Shown here piece by piece: positions 8,957 through 17,447 of a DNA stretch of 64,000 nt. The DNA comes from Solitalea agri (GTDB lineage Bacteria; Bacteroidota; Bacteroidia; Sphingobacteriales; Sphingobacteriaceae). Position 1 is the stretch's first letter. Every line of letters starts with the position of its first letter. The stretch is from assembly GCF_023914155.1 (NCBI RefSeq), contig NZ_JAMWYS010000035.1, forward strand, positions 94,016-158,015, in the 5' to 3' direction. Below the pieces are notes generated by a model. That model did no database searches. It was not told where the DNA came from and saw nothing but the letters and a program-made list of their open reading frames with translations. A program made the position numbers and the translations under genes.

Positions 8957-9022
8957 TCTATAAATTGATATGCAATTGATGTCAATCGTTCTTTAAACAA
9001 GTTAATTATTTTGGACCGTTGA

Positions 9023-10165
9023 TTATTGCGCAACGGCCAAAGAGTTCATTACCTGAGCAAAAGATTTCAAGAACTCATCTGCCTGAGCCTTGGTAATATT
9101 TAAAGGAGGTAGTAAACGAATGGTGTTTTGCTTGCCTGAAACCCCAGTTAATATTTTATGGTCGTTCATCAGTTTTTTACGGACATCAGCGTAATTGTCA
9201 AGTTCTACACCGATCATCAAACCATAACCACGGACGTCTTTTACTCCATCAAACTTTCTAAGCTCAGCCATTAAGTATGCCCCCGTTTCTGCAGCATTCT
9301 CCATTAAATTTTCTTCTTTAATGATATCGCAAACGGCAATTGCTGCAGCACATGCAAGATGATTACCGCCGAAAGTAGTTCCTAACATACCATGTTTGGC
9401 TTCAATATGTGGAGCGATAATGATTCCGCCAATTGGGAAACCATTGCCCATACCTTTGGCCATTGAGATTACATCGGCCTTAACATTTGAATGCTGATGA
9501 GAAAAGAATTTGCCTGAACGTCCGCATCCTGATTGAATTTCATCCATGATCATCAATGCTCCAAATTTGTCACATAATGAACGGATTTTTTGCAAGAAGG
9601 AGTCTGTAGGAACTTGTATGCCTCCAACACCTTGCATGCCTTCAACAATAACGCCTGCAATTTCATTGCTCATTACAGCCTCCAAAGCGGCTTCATCGTT
9701 AAATGGTACAAAGATGATATTGGATGTTTCGTTTACAGGAGCGATGATCGATTTATCATCAGTAGCTGCAACTACAGCCGAGGTACGGCCATGGAACGAC
9801 TTACTGAATGCGATGATTTTCTTTCTGCCTGTATGGAAAGAGGCTAACTTTAGTGCATTTTCATTAGCTTCTGCCCCTGAGTTACATAAAAACAAGCTGT
9901 AATCCTCATAGCCTCCGGTTAATTCTCCCAACTTTTTGGCCAGTTCCTTTTGAATCGGAATTTGAACGGAGTTCGAGTAAAACCCGATTTTATTTAACTG
10001 ATCTGTAATCAGTTTTACATAGTGCGGATGGGTATGGCCGATTGAAATTACAGCATGTCCACCGTACAGGTCTAAATATTTGTTGCCATTTTCATCCCAA
10101 ACGTAAGAGCCTTCAGCTTTTACCAATTCAAACGGGAATAATGGGTATACGTCGAATAATGTCAT
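9023..10165 (-). CDS. argD: N-acylornithine aminotransferase
   Basis: PLP-dependent class III aminotransferase that interconverts N-acyl-glutamate semialdehyde and N-acyl-ornithine with glutamate as donor. 380 aa, usual length. PLP phosphate loop NSGAEANENALK (95-106), Asp208 in MDEIQ for the pyridine nitrogen, and Schiff-base Lys237 in SMAKGMGNGFPIGG. It is followed in the operon by argF' after a 66-base gap. Whether it handles acetyl or succinyl substrates cannot be told from the sequence; the family often accepts both. Confidence 0.95.
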   Translation of the reverse strand: MTLFDVYPLFPFELVKAEGSYVWDENGNKYLDLYGGHAVISIGHTHPHYVKLITDQLNKIGFYSNSVQIPIQKELAKKLGELTGGYEDYSLFLCNSGAEANENALKLASFHTGRKKIIAFSKSFHGRTSAVVAATDDKSIIAPVNETSNIIFVPFNDEAALEAVMSNEIAGVIVEGMQGVGGIQVPTDSFLQKIRSLCDKFGALMIMDEIQSGCGRSGKFFSHQHSNVKADVISMAKGMGNGFPIGGIIIAPHIEAKHGMLGTTFGGNHLACAAAIAVCDIIKEENLMENAAETGAYLMAELRKFDGVKDVRGYGLMIGVELDNYADVRKKLMNDHKILTGVSGKQNTIRLLPPLNITKAQADEFLKSFAQVMNSLAVAQ

Positions 10166-10620
10166 AAGTTATAAGTTTTGAGCAATGAGTTTTGAATCGC
10201 TTTATGCTTTATAAATGCATTTGGCTTTATTCTTTTCCTCTTACTTTGTTAATCAATGCAATCATCATTGCTTTAATTTCGTCAATTTCTGAATTTAACT
10301 TGTTGTAGTTTTCTTTCAATATATATTCTAAATCTTTTGATAGGAGTAATAAGTAAGAAACCTCGTTTATTGAACCTAAAGAGGTTTGAAGAAAATTTGC
10401 CAAATCATTTTTTGTATACTTCCCGCAACCTTCGGCAATATTGCTGGGAATTGAAAAAACAGCTCTTCTAATCTGACTTGTAACACCAAATTGTTCGTGT
10501 TTAGGAAAATCTTGAGAGATTTTATAAATCTCAAGAGTGAATTGGTGCGAACGTTGCCAAACGAGTAGTTTTCTGTAATCCTGCATTTACTAATTACCCA
10601 ATACTTATGACTTAAAACTT
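10166..10620. repeat. split inverted repeat flanking the four-helix-bundle gene
   Basis: Left arm from 10166 and right arm ending at 10620 are complementary at about 16 of 23 positions (AAGTTATAAGT against ACTTAAAACTT). The gene occupies the loop. The arms resemble the words in the other junction repeats of this operon. The pairing is only moderate. Confidence 0.45.
10227..10586 (-). CDS. four-helix-bundle protein (23S rRNA IVS-type)
   Basis: 119 aa, almost entirely helical. The signature SIPSNIAEGCGKYT (about 69-82) and the opening MQDYRKLLVWQRSHQF place it in the four-helix-bundle family first known from intervening sequences in 23S rRNA genes (TIGR02436/S23-like); biochemical role unknown. 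These genes occur scattered in Bacteroidota genomes. Here it interrupts the otherwise conserved argC-argD junction. The gene is bracketed by partly complementary AAGTTATAAGT-like words at 10166-10195 and 10603-10620, so it may have been inserted into a pre-existing intergenic inverted repeat. Transcribed with the operon. Confidence 0.9.
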   Translation of the reverse strand: MQDYRKLLVWQRSHQFTLEIYKISQDFPKHEQFGVTSQIRRAVFSIPSNIAEGCGKYTKNDLANFLQTSLGSINEVSYLLLLSKDLEYILKENYNKLNSEIDEIKAMMIALINKVRGKE

Positions 10621-10622
10621 TT

Positions 10623-11630
10623 CTAGAATCCTACCGGCTTTAATTTCAAGCCTGCGTTTTCATCCAGACCAAACATCAAATTCATGTTTTGAACAGCCTG
10701 ACCCGACGCGCCTTTCAACAAATTATCGATGATGCTTAATACCATCAATTTACTTCCATGTTTTTCAATATGCACTAAGCATTTGTTGGTATTTACCACC
10801 TGTTTTAAGTCGATATTATTGGCTGAAACATGCGTAAACGGATGGGATGCATAAAAGTCAGTGTATAATTTTTCTGCATCTTCCTGAGTGCCCTCGAATT
10901 CTGTATAAGCCGAAACCATAATCCCGCGAGCAAAATCACCTCGATATGGAATGAAATTGATTTCTTTAGAAAACCCATTTTGTAACTGTTTTACACTTTG
11001 AGTAATTTCTTTTAAATGCTGATGACCGAATGCCTTGTAAACAGAAAGATTATTGTTTCTCCAGCTAAAGTGTGAAGTTGAACTTAACGACTGTCCAGCA
11101 CCAGTTGAACCTGTGGTGGCAGAAATATGCACTTCTTCATTCAACAAACCTTTAGCAGCTAAAGGCAATAATGCCAATTGAATGCAGGTGGCAAAACAAC
11201 CAGGATTAGCAACATTAGAGGCTGATCTGATTTCCTCACGTTGAAGTTCAGGTAAGCCATAGGTGAAAGTTCGGTTACTTCCCTCTGCACTTAAAATGTG
11301 ACCATCGGCTTTATTTAGACGGAAGTCCTGACTTAAGTCGATGATTTTAATCTTAGCATCAAAATGATTTGCTGATAGGAATTTCTTCGCATCGCCATGG
11401 CCTACGCATAAAAATAAAACATCGATATCCTGTGAAGTTTCGGCCGCAAATTTTAAATCAGTATCGCCTAATAAATCTGAGTGAACGTCTGAAATTAAGT
11501 TACCAGCATTGCTATTACTATGTACAAAGGCAATTTCAACATGAGGATGATTAATCAGGATGCGTAATAATTCGCCGCCTGTATAGCCAGCCCCGCCGAT
11601 AATGCCTGCTTTTATAGAGATTTGAGACAT
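10623..11630 (-). CDS. argC: N-acyl-gamma-glutamyl-phosphate reductase
   Basis: NADPH-dependent reduction of N-acyl-glutamyl phosphate to the semialdehyde, third step of arginine synthesis. 335 aa. N-terminal Rossmann motif GIIGGAGYTGGEL (9-21) and catalytic Cys145 in ANPGCFATC; the GAGYTGxEL loop and a 335-aa length match the type-1 ArgC group. Starts at the ATG 11628-11630, 11 codons before the glycine loop. Its stop codon abuts the right arm of the split repeat around the four-helix-bundle gene. Confidence 0.96.
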   Translation of the reverse strand: MSQISIKAGIIGGAGYTGGELLRILINHPHVEIAFVHSNSNAGNLISDVHSDLLGDTDLKFAAETSQDIDVLFLCVGHGDAKKFLSANHFDAKIKIIDLSQDFRLNKADGHILSAEGSNRTFTYGLPELQREEIRSASNVANPGCFATCIQLALLPLAAKGLLNEEVHISATTGSTGAGQSLSSTSHFSWRNNNLSVYKAFGHQHLKEITQSVKQLQNGFSKEINFIPYRGDFARGIMVSAYTEFEGTQEDAEKLYTDFYASHPFTHVSANNIDLKQVVNTNKCLVHIEKHGSKLMVLSIIDNLLKGASGQAVQNMNLMFGLDENAGLKLKPVGF

Positions 11631-11645
11631 GAGTTTAAAGGTTTT

Positions 11646-11717
11646 AAGATGTTTGATTTAGGAAGTGAGATTTAATATAACCATTTATTCAGTCTCATAT
11701 CCTAAATCTCTCATCTA
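11646..11717. repeat. imperfect intergenic inverted repeat
   Basis: argG-argC junction. Arm 11646-11672 pairs with 11691-11717 at 20 of 27 positions, including an uninterrupted nine-base block GATTTAGGA/TCCTAAATC, around an 18-nt loop. It occupies nearly the whole intergenic gap and ends next to the argG stop. Confidence 0.75.
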
Positions 11718-11718
11718 A

Positions 11719-12906
11719 CTATAAATTGTTCACTTTATGGTAAATACTCACCTGGTTACCGAATATTTTGGTGAAGCCTTTAACATCTTCGCCACTCCAG
11801 GTATTGTTCATTTCGCCATAGCTGCCAAATTTGGCGCTCATCAAATCATGATCAGATTCAATGCCTGTAACCAAAAACTGGTAAGGACGAAGGCTGACAA
11901 ATACTTTTCCGGTAACAAACTGTTGGGTGCTTTGTAAAAATGCCTCAATATCGCGCATGGTTGGATCAAGCAGCTGACCTTCATGCAGCCAGTTTCCGTA
12001 GAACATGGCTAATTGATCTTTCCAGTACAACTGCCATTTGGTAAGTACATGCTTTTCTAAAGTATGGTGAGCTTTAATGATGATAAGCGGAGCTGGTGCT
12101 TCAAAGCCAACACGGCCTTTAATGCCTATAATGGTATCACCAATATGAATATCGCGCCCAATTCCGAATGGTGCAGCAATAGCAGTTAATGCTAAAATTG
12201 CATCAGCCGATTTTTCATATTTTTTATCATTGATGCCTTTCAATTCACCAGCTTCAAAATGCAAAGTGATATCTTCAGGCGTTGATTTGGTTACCTGAGT
12301 AGGCCAGGCGCTTTCCGGTAAAAAACCATTGGAGGTTAATGTTTCAGCACCACCAACTGATGTTCCCCAAATGCCTTTATTAATAGAGTATTTAGCTTTT
12401 TCGGCACTATAAACAACACCATATTGAGCCAAGAATTCGATCTCAGCCTCGCGTGAAAGTTTGTTGTCGCGAATAGGAGTAATGATTTCTACCTCAGGAG
12501 TTAAGATTTGAAAAACCATGTCAAAACGTACCTGATCATTGCCGGCGCCAGTAGAACCATGGGCAATGGCTTCGGCCCCAATTTCTTTGGCATACTTTGC
12601 AATTGCCATAGCTTGTGCAATACGCTCTGCGCTTACCGAAAGTGGGTATGTGTTATTTTTAAGGATATTTCCGAAGATAAGGTACTTAATGCAGCTCTCG
12701 TAATAGTTATCTATTTCGTTAATGCATCGGTAGGTTTTTGCGCCAAGGGAAAGTGCGCGTTCTTCAATCTGAACAAGTTCTTCTTTGCTAAAACCGCCTG
12801 TGTCAACAGTTACGGCATGTACCTCCATGTTTTTTACCTTTGATAGGTATACGGCGCAGTAGGAGGTATCCAATCCGCCGCTAAAAGCCAATACTACTTT
12901 TTTCAT
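11719..12906 (-). CDS. argG: argininosuccinate synthase
   Basis: ATP-dependent ligation of citrulline and aspartate. 395 aa, normal length. N-terminal ATP-pyrophosphatase loop AFSGGLDTS (7-15); IAHGSTGAGNDQVRF (about 114-128) is the citrulline/aspartate-binding block. ArgH then splits the product. It is the second gene of the operon, 119 bases downstream of the GNAT gene. If ArgE acts on acyl-citrulline, this enzyme receives free citrulline, consistent with the ArgF' pathway variant. Confidence 0.97.
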   Translation of the reverse strand: MKKVVLAFSGGLDTSYCAVYLSKVKNMEVHAVTVDTGGFSKEELVQIEERALSLGAKTYRCINEIDNYYESCIKYLIFGNILKNNTYPLSVSAERIAQAMAIAKYAKEIGAEAIAHGSTGAGNDQVRFDMVFQILTPEVEIITPIRDNKLSREAEIEFLAQYGVVYSAEKAKYSINKGIWGTSVGGAETLTSNGFLPESAWPTQVTKSTPEDITLHFEAGELKGINDKKYEKSADAILALTAIAAPFGIGRDIHIGDTIIGIKGRVGFEAPAPLIIIKAHHTLEKHVLTKWQLYWKDQLAMFYGNWLHEGQLLDPTMRDIEAFLQSTQQFVTGKVFVSLRPYQFLVTGIESDHDLMSAKFGSYGEMNNTWSGEDVKGFTKIFGNQVSIYHKVNNL

Positions 12907-13025
12907 TTGGGGGTTAAGAAATATTAAAAACAGCCACTAGTGATCAGGAAGACTCTTTCCGTGTGATTGTTTTGGTTTTATATAATCAGTTAATATCATT
13001 TTACGCATTTTGCTTAAAGGCGTTT

Positions 13026-13715
13026 CTAGTATCTATTTAAGAAGAAAGCATTAAATAGTTTGAATGAACCTAATTTACGTTCAATTCGTTCAAACAATTT
13101 CGATTTATGAGTAACCTTTTCAAGGTGCTCTTCCTTTTCGCCTTCTTTAGGAGTCTCCGCTTTTGGAGGTTCTTTATCAGCTGGGTCATAAAGCATTGCC
13201 GTACAAAGGCAGTTTTTACGGCCTTTACTCATCAGAATATCATGATTTACGCAGCTCTTACACCCTTTCCAAAACTCCTCGTCGGTAGTTAATTCAGAAT
13301 AAGTAACAGGTTCATACCCTAATTCCGAGTTGATCTTCATCACAGCTAAACCAGTAGTCAAACCAAAGATTTTGGCATCTGGATATTTTTGACGAGAAAG
13401 TTCGAATATCTTGTATTTGATAGCTTTGGCTAATCCTACCTTTCTAAATTCAGGGTTTACGATCAAGCCCGAGTTAGCCACAAATTTGCCATGGCTCCAT
13501 GTTTCTATATAACAGAACCCTGCCCACGTGCCATCTTTATGCAGGGCAATTACCGATTTGCCTTCTTGCATTTTGTTGGCAACATAGTCGGGAGAGCGCT
13601 TGGCAATACCGGTTCCTCTGGCTTTGGCCGATTCGGCCATCTCCTCCACTATTTGCTCAGCGTATGGAATATGTTGCTCGGTAGCAACAATTATATCAAA
13701 ATCAGAAAGTTGCAC
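13026..13715 (-). CDS. GNAT acyltransferase with Cys cluster, candidate N-acylglutamate synthase
   Basis: 229 aa, first gene of the arginine operon. The GNAT core has the acyl-CoA loop RKVGLA (91-96) and the segment KIFGLTTGLAVMKINSELGY (about 115-134). A C-terminal extension carries Cys152, Cys155, Cys169 and Cys171 (CX2C-X13-CXC), which could bind zinc, then a charged Glu/Lys/Pro tail. No ArgA or ArgJ is otherwise present, so by position this is the likely enzyme that acylates glutamate; acetyl or succinyl donor unknown. The start is GTG at 13713-13715: an in-frame stop lies just upstream and the next Met is inside the fold (Met26). Confidence 0.8.
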   Translation of the reverse strand: MQLSDFDIIVATEQHIPYAEQIVEEMAESAKARGTGIAKRSPDYVANKMQEGKSVIALHKDGTWAGFCYIETWSHGKFVANSGLIVNPEFRKVGLAKAIKYKIFELSRQKYPDAKIFGLTTGLAVMKINSELGYEPVTYSELTTDEEFWKGCKSCVNHDILMSKGRKNCLCTAMLYDPADKEPPKAETPKEGEKEEHLEKVTHKSKLFERIERKLGSFKLFNAFFLNRY

Positions 13716-13737
13716 TTCTTCTTAAATGAAATGATTA

Positions 13738-13745
13738 CAAAAATA
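13738..13745 (-). promoter_or_regulatory. -7 element of the arginine operon promoter
   Basis: TATTTTTG on the minus strand is a perfect match to the Bacteroidota -7 consensus TAnnTTTG, with no clear -33 TTG. Transcription would start near 13731 and give a leader of about 16 nt before the GTG start. A 10-bp palindrome TTAACGTTAA (13792-13801) lies about 50 bp upstream and could be an operator. Confidence 0.5.
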
Positions 13746-14196
13746 CCAACTAAATCAGTTAGAGCCCTAAAAATCAGCTTTTTATGTTTAGTTAACGTTA
13801 AATGTTCGGGAAACTTTGTGTGAGACTTGATCATCGCGTAGACGATCGGTTTTAAAATGGACGCATCAGCGTCGCGGGAAATAAGCAACTGGGGTTGGGT
13901 GAACAAAAACTACACTCATAAGCGTAGAAAAAACCACTTCTTTCGAAGCGTTTATCATATCGGTTACGTATGATAAAAAGTGTTTTTTCATCTGTTTTAA
14001 TCGGTTTAATGCTTAACAAACAATCATTTCAACAATTGTTTACTATGCGTGAATATGATTATCAGTTATCTAATTAATAAACAGTTAATTAATTTGATTA
14101 TGAATTTTTGCAAATATTCACATTTAAATTTAAATATCGCAAATAAAAAAAATAATAATTGCCAAAATGATAATGTTGATTTCAAAAGAACACTTG

Positions 14197-14228
14197 TTTG
14201 GGCTTTCCATGGGCATTAGCTATATTTA
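14197..14228 (+). promoter_or_regulatory. Bacteroidota-type promoter for the 95-aa membrane protein
   Basis: TTTG at 14197-14200, a 20-bp spacer, then TATATTTA at 14221-14228 (7 of 8 to TAnnTTTG). Start of transcription near 14235, about 35 nt before the ATG at 14271. Confidence 0.5.
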
Positions 14229-14270
14229 TAATTAATTGAAAATGATTTTGTTACAATAGATGTATTTTCT

Positions 14271-14558
14271 ATGAAAACGCTCTTTTTTGATACCCACAAC
14301 GATCGCCAGTTCAATCGGAACTCTTGGATGATTTTGATTCTTTGTATGGCAATTTCAACAGTGATTTTATTCACTGGAGTATTCAGTGATTATCGCTGGA
14401 CGATTTTATTAGCCTATTGTATCCTGCTTCCCGGATTGATTGTACGAGAATGGTATAACTACGGACACAATGGCTTTGCTTTCGCTCTTACAGTTTTGTT
14501 TCTGGTTGTCGCTTCTCTGTATGTTTTATTTGCCTGGACGGGCTTTTTAAATCATTAG
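14271..14558 (+). CDS. hypothetical small membrane protein
   Basis: 95 aa with three hydrophobic segments (about 19-38, 43-59 and 69-90), separated by short polar turns (SDYRW; REWYNYGHNG). A polar N-terminus (FFDTHNDRQFNRN) precedes the first helix. No family recognised. It has its own promoter-like element upstream and its own terminator (14586-14618), so it appears monocistronic and genuinely expressed. Confidence 0.7.
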   Translation: MKTLFFDTHNDRQFNRNSWMILILCMAISTVILFTGVFSDYRWTILLAYCILLPGLIVREWYNYGHNGFAFALTVLFLVVASLYVLFAWTGFLNH

Positions 14559-14585
14559 TTTTTAAAATTAGCATTTACCTAATAC

Positions 14586-14618
14586 AAGGATCTGTTGCTT
14601 TGCAGCAGATCCTTTTTT
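14586..14618 (+). terminator. intrinsic terminator
   Basis: AAGGATCTGTTGC (14586-14598), TTT loop, GCAGCAGATCCTT (14602-14614) and a T-run; one G-U pair in a 13-bp stem. Ends the 95-aa membrane protein gene. Confidence 0.88.
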
Positions 14619-14717
14619 GTTTCGTAAAGTGTAAACGGGCTTGATTTGCAACAAAAATATTTCAGAAAATATGCTGAAAAACAATAACCTTTGTAATACA
14701 TACAACCATGTATAGCA

Positions 14718-15896
14718 ATGGATAGATTACAACAATTTTTCTGGTTTTGTTCAGGTGTAAATAAAGAGGTTTTGTTAAAGCATAAAACCGAGCACAATAA
14801 ATATTTCAGTATTGGTGCCACTGTATTTTTTACGTCCGTTTTTGCCGCATTATCTGGTGGCTATGCATTATGGTTTGTGTTTTCAGGTAGTTCTTTAGCT
14901 GTTGGGTTTGCTTTGGTTTTTGGTATGCTTTGGGGACTGGCAATCTTTAATTTAGATCGATACATAGTTTCAAGTATCAGCAAACATGGTACATGGTTCA
15001 AACAAATTTTACAGGCATTGCCCCGGCTGATCCTGGCAATTTTAGTGGCTGTTGTTATTGCTCGCCCTCTCGAACTTAAGATTTTCGATAAAGAGATCCG
15101 TTCTAAGCTTAAGGAGAATTATTTGTTAGATCATAAGTCGAAAATTGATACCATCAATTTAAGTTTTGCAAAAAAATATACAATTGAGCTGAATAAAAAA
15201 GTAGTTGTTCAGAAAGAGGCTGATAGCTTAGATAAAGAAGTAAAACAACTTCGATATGTATTAAATCAGGAAATTTTTGGCGATCGAACCAACCAAACTT
15301 CCGGTAAATTGGGGTATGGCCCTTATGCTAAAATGAAAGAGGGTGTAATTATTGAGAAAGAAAAGCGTTTAGCATTTTTAAGGGCAGAAGGTTTAATGCT
15401 GGATAGCCTTATTGCGGCTAGAAAGGAAGCGGATGGTTTAAATCGACAAGTGATTTTGGATGATCATGCACTTGATAGTATGGCCAACGTAGCTGGATTT
15501 GCGGATCGTAACCGTGGTTTGGCACAGATTTCGGTATTGAGAAATGGAAAGGATGATGGCTCAACAGCTACGGCTGTTTTGTTTATCAGTTTGCTGTTCG
15601 TCGCATTTGAATGTTTACCTGTAATTGTTAAATTGCTAACAGCAAAAGGTCCCTATGATGAAGAAATTTTTGCTATTGAATCAGTTAAGATGAATGATCT
15701 GTTGAAAGATCGCGAGAAAATGATTAAGGTACGTAATGCTTTGCAGGAAAAGGCAATAGAATTGGAATTAAGTAAGCAACTTAAACTTACTGAAGAACGA
15801 ACGGAAGCCGAAACAATAACCGAACTCTCCGAAATCGAAGATTGGAAAACACAAAAATTAGCTCATAATAAAGAAATATATACTGATCAGACTTAA
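14718..15896 (+). CDS. DUF4407 family membrane protein
   Basis: 392 aa, function unknown. Matches DUF4407 by its opening DRLQQFFWFCSGVN and by NLDRYIVSS after the second helix. Membrane segments at about 31-55, 59-79 and 97-114, then a long periplasmic, lysine/glutamate-rich coiled-coil-like region (about 125-285), and a fourth helix near 289-312 leading into a cytosolic charged tail. Its stop is five bases before the M28 peptidase gene, so the two are almost certainly co-transcribed. Confidence 0.85.
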   Translation: MDRLQQFFWFCSGVNKEVLLKHKTEHNKYFSIGATVFFTSVFAALSGGYALWFVFSGSSLAVGFALVFGMLWGLAIFNLDRYIVSSISKHGTWFKQILQALPRLILAILVAVVIARPLELKIFDKEIRSKLKENYLLDHKSKIDTINLSFAKKYTIELNKKVVVQKEADSLDKEVKQLRYVLNQEIFGDRTNQTSGKLGYGPYAKMKEGVIIEKEKRLAFLRAEGLMLDSLIAARKEADGLNRQVILDDHALDSMANVAGFADRNRGLAQISVLRNGKDDGSTATAVLFISLLFVAFECLPVIVKLLTAKGPYDEEIFAIESVKMNDLLKDREKMIKVRNALQEKAIELELSKQLKLTEERTEAETITELSEIEDWKTQKLAHNKEIYTDQT

Positions 15897-15901
15897 AATA
15901 G

Positions 15902-17293
15902 ATGAAGCGTAATATTCTCGTACTTATCGTTGTTTTTATAGCCAATTTAACATACGCCCAAAAGGTTGACACTGCCTATAAAAAAATCACCAATACCATT
16001 AATATCAAAGAGGATGAACTTAGACAGATCATCTCAACATTGGCCGCTGATTCAATGCTGGGGCGGGGTTTGTTTAACCATGGAGCCGAAAAGGCTGCTG
16101 ATTATATCGAACGCCAGTATAAACAAATTGGCCTGGAGCCGCTTAAAATGGAAGGTGTTCAAGGCTATCGTCAGGGATTTCCATCGGTAAGGGTTAAGTC
16201 ACTTACCGGAACTGTTAAGGTAGGAGACTCCGTAGTTGATAATAAAAATGTTCTTTTCATTTCTGATAAGAAAGACATTAATTGGAAAAACACAGATAAA
16301 GACACTGTTAAAGTGGAGTATGTTGGTCCGAAAGATGATATTTTAAAGAGATTGAGAGATATTGAAGCAAGCAAAAAAGATGCGATTGTATTGATTGATG
16401 AACAGCTAAAACAATTCTTTAGCGTTTATAAATCGAGATTTAAACGGGATAGATATGAAACCGATACCGTTTCACTTTCAAAAAATGCTTATGTGTTTAT
16501 TCTTACTGACAAAAAAGAACTTCCCCAATTCGATATTTCTGTTAAAACAGAAATTAATCATGTGCCCTTAAGCAATTTGATCGGTATTATTCCTGGGAAA
16601 AGCAAAAAGGATCAATACGTGATTTTTTCGGCTCACTATGATAACTTGGGTGTAATTAATGCAAATAAAGGCGACTCAATAGCCAATGGAGCCGATGAAA
16701 ATGCTTCAGGTGTTACCGCTGTTTTAGCGCTCGCTAAATATTTTAAGGAAAAAGGTGATAACGAGCGGACCCTTGTTTTTGTAAATTATGGAGCAGAAAC
16801 AGTTAGCTCTTCAAGTTCGAAATATTTTGCCAAGCATTTTGACGCCGATAATACTGTAGCAGTAATTAATATCGATGCAATCGGAAAGGAATCAAAATTT
16901 GGTCATCGCTCGGCCTTTATTACCGGATTTGATAAAAGTGATTTAGGGAAACATTTTTCTGAAACTGGAGAAAAAATAAAATTCAAATTTAAGCCAGATC
17001 CATATAAAGAAAAGGGACTCTTCTATCAGGCATCAAATACGCCGTTAGGTCTAATGGGAGTGCCTTCACATACTTTTTCTACTGTTCAGATAGACATTGA
17101 CCGTTATTTTAACTCGGTGAGAGATGATATGAATACTATCGATATAGACAATATGCTCGAAACAGTTAAAGCTATTGCTTATTCATCAGATAGTTTGGTG
17201 AAGGGCATCTTTACGCCCACCCGAATTACAAATTATAAAGACGACCCAAGTAGTCCGAAAAACATCAAGAGAGCTCAAAATGCTCAGCGATAA
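15902..17293 (+). CDS. M28-family metallopeptidase, one zinc ligand replaced
   Basis: 463 aa secreted protein; signal peptide about 1-19 (ending LTYAQ). A degenerate N-terminal half (a PA-like insert) precedes the M28 core. Conserved: His245 (SAHYDNLG), bridging Asp265 (GADENASG), general base Glu299, Asp325 (INIDAIG) and His390 (PSHTFS). The family EE pair is E299-T300, so the second Glu, a zinc ligand, is Thr. Activity may be reduced or lost, or another residue may substitute. Co-transcribed with the DUF4407 gene and ended by the terminator at 17313. Confidence 0.85.
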   Translation: MKRNILVLIVVFIANLTYAQKVDTAYKKITNTINIKEDELRQIISTLAADSMLGRGLFNHGAEKAADYIERQYKQIGLEPLKMEGVQGYRQGFPSVRVKSLTGTVKVGDSVVDNKNVLFISDKKDINWKNTDKDTVKVEYVGPKDDILKRLRDIEASKKDAIVLIDEQLKQFFSVYKSRFKRDRYETDTVSLSKNAYVFILTDKKELPQFDISVKTEINHVPLSNLIGIIPGKSKKDQYVIFSAHYDNLGVINANKGDSIANGADENASGVTAVLALAKYFKEKGDNERTLVFVNYGAETVSSSSSKYFAKHFDADNTVAVINIDAIGKESKFGHRSAFITGFDKSDLGKHFSETGEKIKFKFKPDPYKEKGLFYQASNTPLGLMGVPSHTFSTVQIDIDRYFNSVRDDMNTIDIDNMLETVKAIAYSSDSLVKGIFTPTRITNYKDDPSSPKNIKRAQNAQR

Positions 17294-17312
17294 GGGACTT
17301 TTGAAAGATATG

Positions 17313-17356
17313 AAACGGGCCGGATACTAATTCCAAAGTATCCGGCCCGTTTTTGT
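17313..17356 (+). terminator. strong intrinsic terminator
   Basis: 16-bp perfect stem (17313-17328 with 17337-17352; GC-rich core CGGGCCGGATA) with an 8-nt loop and a T-tract. Ends the DUF4407-M28 operon. Confidence 0.93.
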
Positions 17357-17447
17357 TTATTTAAATACTGGTTAAGGCAACCATTGTTATAAAGCATCCG
17401 TAACTGTTAAAAAGCAAATCTATATTCATTGAACTTATTCATTCGAT

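Larger units (their letters stand above)
13716..14270. other. hairpin-rich divergent intergenic region
   Basis: 555 bases without a credible gene. Structures seen: GACGC-ATCA-GCGTC hairpin at 13860-13873; CTTC-TTTC-GAAG near 13936-13947; TTATCATA paired with TATGATAA (about 13952-13976); and an outer pair of A- and T-tract arms (13928-13939 with 13977-13988) enclosing the last two, which together resemble a branched structure. The right 270 bases are AT-rich and contain the promoter of the small membrane protein. Confidence 0.55.

Noticed and set aside
10227..10586. Insertion sequence or ribosomal intervening sequence
   Set aside because: There is a single short gene with no transposase, no target duplication that I can see, and no rRNA sequence around it.
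13691..13906. 71-aa minus-strand ORF upstream of the arginine operon
   Set aside because: No family signature, overlaps the GNAT start and covers the promoter and hairpins; composition is not gene-like.
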